From: Desulfurococcales archaeon
GTDB taxonomy: Archaea > Thermoproteota > Thermoprotei_A > Sulfolobales > Desulfurococcaceae
DNA length: 13,864 nucleotides
Direction: 5' to 3'
Assembly (NCBI GenBank): GCA_026985375.1
Contig: JALSQP010000058.1
Span: 1 to 13,864 of the forward strand
Shown: in pieces, positions 6,714-13,285 of the stretch
How the letters are laid out: every line of letters starts with the position of its first letter
Numbering within the stretch: the first letter of the stretch is position 1
Made by a program: the position numbers and the translations under genes
The notes under the pieces: generated by a model
The model's database searches: none
Told to the model about the DNA's origin: nothing
Seen by the model: the letters and a program-made list of their open reading frames with translations, nothing else

Positions 6714-6760
6714 AAACATGGTTAGGCCTATTGCATGTCTATTCTTGGGAAAAGATAATC

Positions 6761-6770
6761 ATTAAAAATA
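6761..6770 (+). promoter_or_regulatory. TATA box of the HprK-like gene
   Basis: The AT-only stretch ATTAAAAATA is centred about 29 bases before the GTG at 6795, which predicts a leaderless message starting at or a few bases before that codon. No Shine-Dalgarno core precedes the GTG, as expected for a leaderless gene. Confidence 0.5.
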
Positions 6771-6794
6771 GGCGCTTATGTCTTAACAAGAAGT

Positions 6795-7763
6795 GTGGAT
6801 GATAATCCGGCCGAGCTGGTCATAATGGCCTCCGAGCTAACACTGTGGATGACCTCTTCAACCCTCAGGATAAGATCAGATTCTATAGGAGAAATCCTTT
6901 CAGGCCTCAAGACCAGCTTCGCGGGACGCTATATCCCGAACTTCACAATAACTAGGGGGGACTCAGGAGATCCTGACGCCGTTATTGATTGGATAAGTGC
7001 TCGTGAAGGCTTTAGAGTAAACGAGATAAAGATCAATTGCTACCCGGAATACTATCGCATAACGAGTGCTCCTCCAAAACCATATATTAACGAAGCACCA
7101 TATTTCTTCATCCTACAAGTTCTCAGCAGATTGTCAACACGTAGATCTCAGATCGTGTTCACGGATACTGTGAGCTTCGTCGATGAAAGTGGAAGAGCAG
7201 TCATGCTTATGGGATATCCTCATACGGGTAAAAGCACCCTTACAGCCATTGCTCTCAGCAAGGGCTACATACCACTAACAACCGAGAATACAGTGGTAGA
7301 TGCGTCCGGCGGGGATCCAACCATCGTTGGTGGGACCGGAATATTAGTCTACGACCCCGCTATCAGAGAATTATATGGGGTCAAGACACCTGTTCATGAG
7401 AAAACACGCCACGGGTACCTCGTGGTTGATCTTGATAAGGTCGTCCCTGAGCGCCGCGAGTACTTGGAGAGCGGAGTAGTGATTGATAGGCTGTACGTCC
7501 TACACTGTAGTTTTTCGAGCAAGGGATCGGACTATAAGTTGATCAGGGGGAGGAAAATAGCTAAGACACTCTGGTACTTCGCGACAGCTCTTGTGAAGGG
7601 TGTGGATTACTATGAACCTTACCCCTTAGACCTAGCGACGGCCGAGGTGATGAAGCCCATAGGTAGGGCGATCAAGGACATGTCTGTCAAGTATGACGGC
7701 CGATTCTATGAGGTATTCGGAAGACATGACAAGGTTTTCGAGATGATTGTAGAGATGAAATAA
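6795..7763 (+). CDS. HprK-like P-loop protein (possible small-molecule or protein kinase)
   Basis: A 322-residue soluble protein. Residues 1-130 form an unrecognised N-terminal domain. A strand (GRAVMLMG) then leads into a Walker A loop GYPHTGKST (140-148). A helix and the segment KGYIPLTTENTVVD (about 155-168) follow, in the place where HPr kinase/phosphorylase-like proteins carry the acidic switch after the P-loop, here with Glu and Asp candidates. Next comes GGTGILVYDP and a 'DRLYVLHCSF' strand. This arrangement resembles the HprK C-terminal kinase fold and its archaeal relatives of unknown substrate. No PTS gene is near, so HPr itself is an unlikely target. The start is the GTG at 6795, supported by TATA spacing; an ATG at 6825 is the alternative. 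The gene converges on the ABC permease with one base between stops, so it is a single-gene unit. The P-loop is certain, the HprK assignment likely, the substrate unknown. Confidence 0.65.
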   Translation: MDDNPAELVIMASELTLWMTSSTLRIRSDSIGEILSGLKTSFAGRYIPNFTITRGDSGDPDAVIDWISAREGFRVNEIKINCYPEYYRITSAPPKPYINEAPYFFILQVLSRLSTRRSQIVFTDTVSFVDESGRAVMLMGYPHTGKSTLTAIALSKGYIPLTTENTVVDASGGDPTIVGGTGILVYDPAIRELYGVKTPVHEKTRHGYLVVDLDKVVPERREYLESGVVIDRLYVLHCSFSSKGSDYKLIRGRKIAKTLWYFATALVKGVDYYEPYPLDLATAEVMKPIGRAIKDMSVKYDGRFYEVFGRHDKVFEMIVEMK

Positions 7764-7764
7764 T

Positions 7765-9330
7765 CTAGATAAGAACATCGTAGTAGGTCATTATATCTCC
7801 AATAATTCTCTCTACAAATCTCAGCAATGGGTAAGAAACTGCTATGGACGCTATCCCCCCAATGGCAAGCACTGGTAGGGGCTGGCTTGATAGATAGAAG
7901 GCTAGACCGGATATCCCCATGAACATAACTATGACTATGATCTCTAGCAACACGGCGGTTAAGCCCTCCACGGTATATATACCTGCTGTCGTCTCTCTGA
8001 TCACCTGCCTCTTGCTTGCCTGATAAGACAATGTTATAAGCTGTATAGCTGCTCCAGCAATGCCCGCTGGTAGATAATAAGGTATCGTGAGCAACAGGTA
8101 AATCCTATTCATATAGAGTGATAGGCCCACAAACATTATTATGGCTGCCTCAACACTATTAACTGCTAACTTAGAGATCACGGCCCCAGCCACTGGCGCC
8201 ATGTCAATAGCATATGTCCTGTAGAGCCAGTAGCACCTCAGATCCACCGCAAGGACATGGCTACTGAGCGTATAAAGAGCCATACCTATCATCATGGGGA
8301 CGAATATCTCTATGAAGACCTCGTCCGCGTCCTCAGGGATCCCCATGAGTCTCCGTGCCATGAATCCTGCCGCACCCGCCGCCACTATAAGTACTGCTAG
8401 GCCTAGGAGATGCTTCTTGTTGAGAATCCTGCTGGTGAACAAGTAGGAATACAGTATACTTCTAGGAGAACCATATTTTATATGGGGCATCTCTCCCTCT
8501 AAGAGCCTAACATTCACTGCGGCCCTCGGGCTTAGATCCTCTATATCTATCCTCCTAGACAGAACAGATGCTATGAGAGAGAACCCCACTATCTCAGCAT
8601 ATCCCAGAAGAAGGATGGTCGCGACACCTGTTAAACTAATACTCTTCGAGAACGGATACACAAGGCAAGCAACTACGGGCATGTATGGTATTCCGAGGAT
8701 CACGGAATACGTCCCGGTAAGCAAGGAATGCATTATACCAGCCAGTAATAGGGCTATAAACGACATGACCAGCAATAACTTGTGGCCGGTCTTCCTAACC
8801 ACTAGTTTGAATAGTATCTCGATCATAATAGTGCCTAATAACAGGATAAGGCCTCCAAACATGACGAGGACTCCACGGAGTGGATCGCCTGTGAACGCCA
8901 TTCCAACTAGGGCGAGTCCGAGGAAGGCCGGGGTCAGTATTATAGGTGAGACTAATATAGATATTATGTTCGCCAACATAAACTCGTCTAGACCAATCGG
9001 CTGGCTGAGAAGTACCTCGTATTCCTCCTCCCTTAAATAGATCGGTTTACCCTTGATGAGTGTATAGATAGTGTATATGATTAGGAAGCTAGAGATTAGG
9101 ATGGTCAGTGTGTAGTGGTTTAGTCGGAAGCTGTGGAGCAAAGGCCTCGCAGCATCTAGGATGGTCTTGTTTGCCATAGGCCTGCTGTAGTACTGAATTG
9201 CGTTGACGAGGAGCAAGGCTGTTATTATAACCAAGAGTATCTGGCCAGACCTCTTTTTGAGGAAGGGGTTAATAGCCCTGTTCTTGACTAGATACCATGA
9301 AATATAGAGGATTATCCTGAGCCTCATCAT
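7765..9330 (-). CDS. ABC-2 type transporter permease, about 12 membrane segments
   Basis: A 521-residue, strongly hydrophobic protein that forms the membrane channel of an ABC exporter with the ATPase encoded seven bases upstream. By eye, membrane segments lie near residues 30-46, 73-93, 115-145 (perhaps two), 152-177, 185-204, 211-226, 234-256, 307-325, 338-360, 378-405, 410-436, 455-480 and 486-505. The layout suggests two halves separated by a polar loop at about 258-305. The cytoplasmic segment LREEEYEVLLSQPIGLDEFMLANI (about 99-122) is typical of the coupling region of archaeal and Firmicutes ABC-2 permeases. The substrate cannot be told: such pairs export drugs, lipids, peptides or antibiotics. 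It starts at the first of two ATG codons, right after the ATPase stop, so the two are translated from one message. The gene ends tail to tail with the HprK-like gene. Confidence 0.88.
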   Translation of the reverse strand: MMRLRIILYISWYLVKNRAINPFLKKRSGQILLVIITALLLVNAIQYYSRPMANKTILDAARPLLHSFRLNHYTLTILISSFLIIYTIYTLIKGKPIYLREEEYEVLLSQPIGLDEFMLANIISILVSPIILTPAFLGLALVGMAFTGDPLRGVLVMFGGLILLLGTIMIEILFKLVVRKTGHKLLLVMSFIALLLAGIMHSLLTGTYSVILGIPYMPVVACLVYPFSKSISLTGVATILLLGYAEIVGFSLIASVLSRRIDIEDLSPRAAVNVRLLEGEMPHIKYGSPRSILYSYLFTSRILNKKHLLGLAVLIVAAGAAGFMARRLMGIPEDADEVFIEIFVPMMIGMALYTLSSHVLAVDLRCYWLYRTYAIDMAPVAGAVISKLAVNSVEAAIIMFVGLSLYMNRIYLLLTIPYYLPAGIAGAAIQLITLSYQASKRQVIRETTAGIYTVEGLTAVLLEIIVIVMFMGISGLAFYLSSQPLPVLAIGGIASIAVSYPLLRFVERIIGDIMTYYDVLI

Positions 9331-9337
9331 TTTTGGG

Positions 9338-10069
9338 TCAGCCTTTTACGATCCTTAGAAATACTTCTTCTAGGCTGGACTCCTCGCTCGCCATCTTCTT
9401 AATCTTGTCAACTGTGCCCTCCGCGACTAGTCTCCCTTTATTGATTATCCCAACTCTTGTACAGAAACGCTCAACCATGTCAAGCAAATGACTCGATATA
9501 AGGGCTGTAGCGCCACTCGACACAAGCTTCTTGACTTCATGCTTGAAGAAATGCTGTGCCTCAGGATCCATTCCTGCCATGGGCTCATCCATCACCATTA
9601 GCTTTGGCCTGACAAGAAAGGCCGCGGTAACTAGCACTTTTTGTAGCATACCCCTCGATAGCTGGGATAGCATAGTATTCTCTTTCTCAGAAAGGTTAAA
9701 TCCCTCGATGAGATGCTCGGCATAATCAATTATTTCCTCCCACTTAATATTCCTCAGCCCTGTTATGAAGCGGAGGAACTCCTTCACGGTGAGATTCCTA
9801 AAGACAACTGGGTTCTCGGGGACATAACTTGCCAACCTTAGTGCTTCGACCCTGTTCTTCATAACGCTCTTACCGTAGATTAGTACCCCTCCCTTATCAG
9901 GCTTTAGTAGCCCCATAGTTATCTTTAGAGTTGTTGATTTTCCGGCTCCATTGGGGCCGATAAGGCCATATATTTCTCCTTCTTTAATAGTCATGGATAA
10001 GCCTCTTAATGCCTTAACGCCTCCAGGATAAGTCTTGTGTAGGTCTGCAAGGACTAAGGCATACTTCAA
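9338..10069 (-). CDS. ABC transporter ATP-binding protein
   Basis: A complete ABC ATPase of 243 residues that would power the permease downstream. Motifs in order are Walker A GPNGAGKST (38-46), the signature LSRGMLQK (137-144), Walker B LMVMDEP (157-163), a D-loop GMDPEA (166-171) and the switch His194 in SSHLLD. The Q-loop position reads SYVPENP, with Glu in place of Gln, as seen in many CcmA/NatA-like ABC-2 ATPases. The start is a TTG at 10069: a GGTGGG core lies about five bases upstream on the minus strand, and the N-terminus begins with the expected strand (ALVLADLHKTYPGG). Seven bases separate its stop from the permease start, so the two form an operon. The ABC-2 exporter class is firm; the substrate is unknown. 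Confidence 0.95.
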   Translation of the reverse strand: MKYALVLADLHKTYPGGVKALRGLSMTIKEGEIYGLIGPNGAGKSTTLKITMGLLKPDKGGVLIYGKSVMKNRVEALRLASYVPENPVVFRNLTVKEFLRFITGLRNIKWEEIIDYAEHLIEGFNLSEKENTMLSQLSRGMLQKVLVTAAFLVRPKLMVMDEPMAGMDPEAQHFFKHEVKKLVSSGATALISSHLLDMVERFCTRVGIINKGRLVAEGTVDKIKKMASEESSLEEVFLRIVKG

Positions 10070-10238
10070 ATGTTCCCACCGTTTCTGAGCTTAGTGGAAA
10101 CAGCACTACGTTCTTCTTTGAAGTATAGTAGTTGTTTTCTGATTTAAATGTTGTCTAATAGATACATGAATCAGATGAAATCGTTATTAGCTAATTTTTT
10201 CGCATATGAATAGATTATCGGATATATTATTTGGTCGA

Positions 10239-10268
10239 AATGATAGAAGAAAAACCTCTTCGATCATC
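10239..10268. repeat. Imperfect inverted repeat followed by a T-tract
   Basis: AATGATAGAAG (10239-10249) pairs with CTTCGATCATC (10258-10268) at 9 of 11 positions across an eight-base loop, and the plus strand then reads five T residues from 10271. On the plus strand it resembles an intrinsic terminator, yet no plus-strand gene precedes it. On the minus strand it could mark the end of the elp3 transcript or fold in the ABC leader. Confidence 0.45.
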
Positions 10269-10367
10269 TATTTTTCCCCAGGTAAGGATTTCAAGGTGCT
10301 GTGTCGAATGCATAAGCTATTCCTAGGACTAATCTTTTTCAGCGAAGACTGAAACGTATTAGGCAGC

Positions 10368-10395
10368 GTTACGTAACAGGGGATAACGTATATCC
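10368..10395. promoter_or_regulatory. Two adjacent palindromes, possible operator sites
   Basis: GTTACGTAAC (10368-10377) is a perfect 10-bp palindrome. Three bases later GGATA-ACGTA-TATCC (10381-10395) has perfect five-bp arms. Both contain an ACGTA core, so they could be paired sites for one dimeric regulator. They lie about 60 bases beyond the elp3 stop and 300 bases upstream of the ABC operon, so the target is unclear. Confidence 0.3.
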
Positions 10396-10455
10396 GGGAA
10401 TATGTTTATTAGGATCTCGGCGTCATTGTAAGGGTGGGGACAAGAAAAGCAAGGG

Positions 10456-11904
10456 TTAACGTAATTCTTTGCGCATGTAGGGGCTCCATATAGGGTGGTT
10501 GTATCCTAGTTTCTCATAGTATTTCCTCACGCCTATCCCGCTGATAACGAGTATTCTCTGTGCATCAAATTCTTCGACAGCTATTCTTTCTGCCTCCATC
10601 ATTAGCTTACGCCCTATGCCGCGATGCTGTATCTCACCCTTCATACCGAGCGGTGTCTCGGGCCCATATACGTGCAGTTCTCTTATGATCACGGTCCTTG
10701 AGTCTATCTCGGGCCTATGAGCGTAGGGGCTGGGTATTCTCATCCTGAGGATCCCTAGCACGATGTCTTGCCTGGTATCCTTCATTTCGAGGAAAACCTC
10801 TGTTCCATCACTGGCCTCGTATGTTATCCTGACGATCCCAGTGTATCTTGGATCGGGTCTTTTGCCATACTTGTATAGCTGGAGCCCCGCCTCCCTATAC
10901 CTGATCTCTCGTATCTTGATGCCTTTCTCCTCGCATCTTTTCTCGACAAGCTCTCTCAGGTTAGCCTTCCGTGTCCCAGCCACCACCTCGTCAGCTGGTA
11001 TGTCTCGTCTTATCCTCATCACTCTAACATATTCTGGGATGTACCTGTACATCTCCGATATGATCTCAACCGCCTCTTCGTCGCTGTAGGGCCTGTACTT
11101 CCCCCTCTTCCACATCTCATAGAGCTCGGTCCTTGGGACAACTTCTGTAGGATAAATTTTCAGCATGTCCGGCCTATAATCGGGATCCTCGAAGATCTCC
11201 CTGATCATTTCTATGTCCCTATCAGGATCACTGCCTGGGAGACCAAGCATGACATGGTAGACGATCTTGAAGCCGGCGTCACGGAGTATTCTCGTCGAGA
11301 GCCGCGTAGTCCTGGTTGTATGGCCTCTCCTGATCTTCTCAAGGATATCATCGTAGATGCTCTGGACACCTAGCTCCACACGGGTAGCCCCGAGATATAG
11401 TAGTCTGTCAGCATGGTCCCATAAGCCATAGTCGGGGCGAGTCTCGATTGTAAGGCCAACACATCTTTTTTGAGCGGTCTCATTACGTAGTTGCGAGTTC
11501 AAGAGACCCCACTTCCTCGGCGGCTCGGGATCTGGGTATCTGTTCATGGCCTCTAAAGCCATAGCGATAAACCATTCCTGGTAGCGTCGCGGTAAAGCAA
11601 GGAATGTGCCACCCATAACTATGAGCTCGATCTTCTGTGCGCTATGCCCAAACAACTCGTATTGGCGGAGACGCCACCAGACCTGCCTGTAAGGATGAAA
11701 CCCAAATCTCCTGGCTCTCCTCAGGGCAGGCTCATTGCCAAAATAGCTCTTAGGCCCATTCCATCCGGGGCCGCCGGGACAATAGATACAGTTACCTGGA
11801 CACGGTAGTGTATGAGTCATAACAGAGACCACAGATACCCCGCTGAGCATTCGTGATGGCTTCTTAATCCTTGTGATGCTAGAAGCTCTTGACGTCAATG
11901 TCAT
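10456..11904 (-). CDS. elp3: Elp3 tRNA uridine-34 modification enzyme (radical SAM plus acetyltransferase), short N-terminus
   Basis: A 482-residue archaeal Elp3, which works without the other Elongator subunits to carboxymethylate wobble uridine in tRNA, using acetyl-CoA and SAM. The radical SAM domain begins LSGVSVVSVMTHTLPCPGNCIYCPGG (Cys35, Cys39, Cys42) and includes IELIVMGGTFLALP, GLTIETRPDY and RVELGVQSIYDDIL. The C-terminal GNAT-like domain carries the acetyl-CoA loop QHRGIGRKL (about 426-434) and VISGIGVRKYYEKLGY with the tandem tyrosines near 462-463. The first cluster cysteine is at residue 35, whereas many archaeal and eukaryotic Elp3 proteins have some 80-100 residues before it that bind tRNA. 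A stop directly precedes the ATG, so no extension is possible in this frame. A GGTG core lies too close to the ATG at 11904 but seven bases from a TTG at 11898, which may be the true start. Its product is single-gene by context. Confidence 0.95.
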   Translation of the reverse strand: MTLTSRASSITRIKKPSRMLSGVSVVSVMTHTLPCPGNCIYCPGGPGWNGPKSYFGNEPALRRARRFGFHPYRQVWWRLRQYELFGHSAQKIELIVMGGTFLALPRRYQEWFIAMALEAMNRYPDPEPPRKWGLLNSQLRNETAQKRCVGLTIETRPDYGLWDHADRLLYLGATRVELGVQSIYDDILEKIRRGHTTRTTRLSTRILRDAGFKIVYHVMLGLPGSDPDRDIEMIREIFEDPDYRPDMLKIYPTEVVPRTELYEMWKRGKYRPYSDEEAVEIISEMYRYIPEYVRVMRIRRDIPADEVVAGTRKANLRELVEKRCEEKGIKIREIRYREAGLQLYKYGKRPDPRYTGIVRITYEASDGTEVFLEMKDTRQDIVLGILRMRIPSPYAHRPEIDSRTVIIRELHVYGPETPLGMKGEIQHRGIGRKLMMEAERIAVEEFDAQRILVISGIGVRKYYEKLGYNHPIWSPYMRKELR

Positions 11905-12221
11905 TCACCTGTTCGGCCTAATGAATGCGTCACTAGATGTTTTATCAGGGTAGAGGTTGTTTTGATGAATTATTTTCTTCTACTATTTACTATATGTAGC
12001 TTGTCGTGCACTGCTTGTACTATATATTCTATGTATTTACAATGTGCTAGGTAGTAACCTTGTGTCGTTAGTCGTTATATATTCATATTCATATCATCCG
12101 GCTTAATGGGCAAGGTGTCCACAGTTCATGGGGAAGAGCCGCAATGACGCGACGGACAGTATATGGTCTAGGGCTAGGGGTCGTCTTTCCTATCTCATCC
12201 CTTTAAGTGATCACCTTGTAG
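11905..12221. other. 317-base non-coding gap upstream of elp3, with a possible promoter and GC-richer segment
   Basis: The left part (11905-12095) is AT-rich and should hold the elp3 promoter; a candidate minus-strand box GATAAAAC lies near 11944-11951. On the plus strand TTATATATTC (12075-12084) is a good TATA-like box and is followed by a clearly less AT-rich stretch (about 12098-12190). That stretch contains a five-bp inverted repeat CGGCT/AGCCG and two micro-ORFs joined by an ATGA overlap: 12106-12147 (13 codons) and 12144-12206 (20 codons). The first ATG sits where a leaderless start would fall. I see no homology or fold that proves a gene. Confidence 0.5.
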
Positions 12222-12228
12222 TTACAAG
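12207..12228. repeat. Tandem palindromes at the 3' end of the 302-residue gene
   Basis: GTGATCAC (12207-12214), a perfect eight-bp palindrome, abuts CTTGTAGTTACAAG (12215-12228), which has perfect six-bp arms and a two-base centre. The second spans the stop codon of the gene ending at 12222. The pair could be a protein-binding site, or a fold at the transcript end; the loop is too short for a simple hairpin. Confidence 0.35.
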
Positions 12229-13130
12229 CTTAGATTAACATCTGTATCTAATGGATATGTGGTCTGTACGGCTTCCCGGAGACTCATATAGTCTATCAGC
12301 ATGTCGGGGGAGACCTGTGGAGCCATTATGTCGTGTTCTACATACTCTAATGTGCTTGGCTTTGCAAAGTATACTCCATACGCTGTTATATATAGTCTGA
12401 GGACCTCCATGGGGTAATCAATATGTTTTAGCAATTCTATGCCCGGCTCAACAATGATCATAGATCCTGTGGAAAGGCTCTCTCCGTATTTTTCAGCGAT
12501 TATCAGGGCAATTGTTTTCACAGCTCTTGTGATCAAATCTGGGTCTAGATCTAAAGCTTTGCATGGGGAAACAAGTCTAGCCATAGGAATTAATGCCTCA
12601 TATATAGGGAGATTAATAAATAGTCCAAGCGGTATATAGCCCGCCCATAAATAGAGCACTGGTATTTTGACGGAGAAAGGCATGTATGGTGGGAGTACTC
12701 TAAGGAATAATAAATTATAGTTATCAAGATAATCAACATAGATCAGTCCGCCGATTCTCTTCGTCTTCTCGAGAAACTTTATGATGCAGTGATCATCATC
12801 CAGGCAAAGAGACTTTGCAGGCCATTCCAGTAATTCTCCTAACCTTTTAGAAGATTCTTTAACGAGTTCAAGCCAGCCAGGTAGGCCAGACAACATGTAT
12901 TTCTGGACAGCCACGATACGCTCTTCCAGTTTCTCCTCCACACATTTGCCTAGCATGAGGAACGAGTAGACGGGTATCTCTTCGGGGACCTTAACATAGA
13001 AGATCCGGCGCTTCACATCATTAACCCGTATTTTACCGATCGGACGTGTCTCAATCCTGTCAACTCCATAGCGCATCTTCAACTTCTCTATAAAGGTCTC
13101 AAGGAGCTTATGGTCCGGACAAATATGCAT
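12222..13130 (-). CDS. Unrecognised 302-residue protein
   Basis: I do not recognise the family. The protein is probably soluble and cytoplasmic, with no signal peptide. The N-terminal 50 residues look like an alpha/beta unit (helix HKLLETFIEKLKMRYG, then a basic strand region). The middle has a Cys-Leu-Asp-Asp-Asp-His-Cys element (Cys109 to Cys115) that could bind metal or form a disulfide. The segment from about 127 to 185 is very hydrophobic and aromatic (LLFLRVLPPYMPFSVKIPVLYLWAGYIPLGLFINLP) and might be a buried core or a membrane-associated hairpin. The C-terminal part is helical. Start ATG at 13130 follows a GTGGAG core on the minus strand with about eight bases between, supporting real translation. 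It is divergent from the membrane-anchored gene to the right, with a 155-base gap carrying promoters for both. No functional claim is supported. Confidence 0.75.
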   Translation of the reverse strand: MHICPDHKLLETFIEKLKMRYGVDRIETRPIGKIRVNDVKRRIFYVKVPEEIPVYSFLMLGKCVEEKLEERIVAVQKYMLSGLPGWLELVKESSKRLGELLEWPAKSLCLDDDHCIIKFLEKTKRIGGLIYVDYLDNYNLLFLRVLPPYMPFSVKIPVLYLWAGYIPLGLFINLPIYEALIPMARLVSPCKALDLDPDLITRAVKTIALIIAEKYGESLSTGSMIIVEPGIELLKHIDYPMEVLRLYITAYGVYFAKPSTLEYVEHDIMAPQVSPDMLIDYMSLREAVQTTYPLDTDVNLSL

Positions 13131-13243
13131 GGCTTAACTCCACTCAAGTCCTTAGATACTGTTTTCACACGTTATTATGGCTTGATGATACGGTTGATTT
13201 CCTGTTGTTCAATCCGAGAGAATATTTTGGTGTACCAACATAA

Positions 13244-13254
13244 ACATATATATG
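13244..13254 (+). promoter_or_regulatory. TATA box of the membrane-anchored protein gene
   Basis: ACATATATATG, a strong TATA-like element, is centred about 37 bases before the ATG at 13286, which predicts a leader of roughly 10 nt. The upstream part of the same gap would hold the promoter of the divergent gene starting at 13130. Confidence 0.5.
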
Positions 13255-13285
13255 GTATACTTCCCGGTTCTGTAGGGAATCGTTA

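Larger units (their letters stand above)
10070..10455. other. 386-base non-coding gap between elp3 and the ABC operon
   Basis: No convincing ORF or tRNA fold is present on either strand. The right part receives the end of the elp3 transcript and the left part holds the leader of the ABC operon, including a TATA-like ATTTAAAT (about 10142-10149, minus strand) that would give a leader of about 50 nt. Several inverted repeats lie between: an imperfect 11-bp hairpin (10239-10268), a six-bp stem TTTCAG/CTGAAA (10337-10354), and two palindromes at 10368-10395. The gap is long for such a compact genome and may hold an untranslated RNA or regulatory sites. Confidence 0.6.

Noticed and set aside
8573..9040. 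A 155-codon plus-strand ORF opposite the permease
   Set aside because: It is antisense to a clear membrane protein with continuous family features, has no ribosome site and its translation shows no motif.
10161..10200. TGATGA-like boxes suggesting a C/D box guide RNA
   Set aside because: The C-like boxes are imperfect and no properly spaced D box (CTGA) and C'/D' pair accompanies them.
13195..13220. A TTCAATCC element resembling a tRNA T-loop
   Set aside because: No matching acceptor, D or anticodon arms are found around it.
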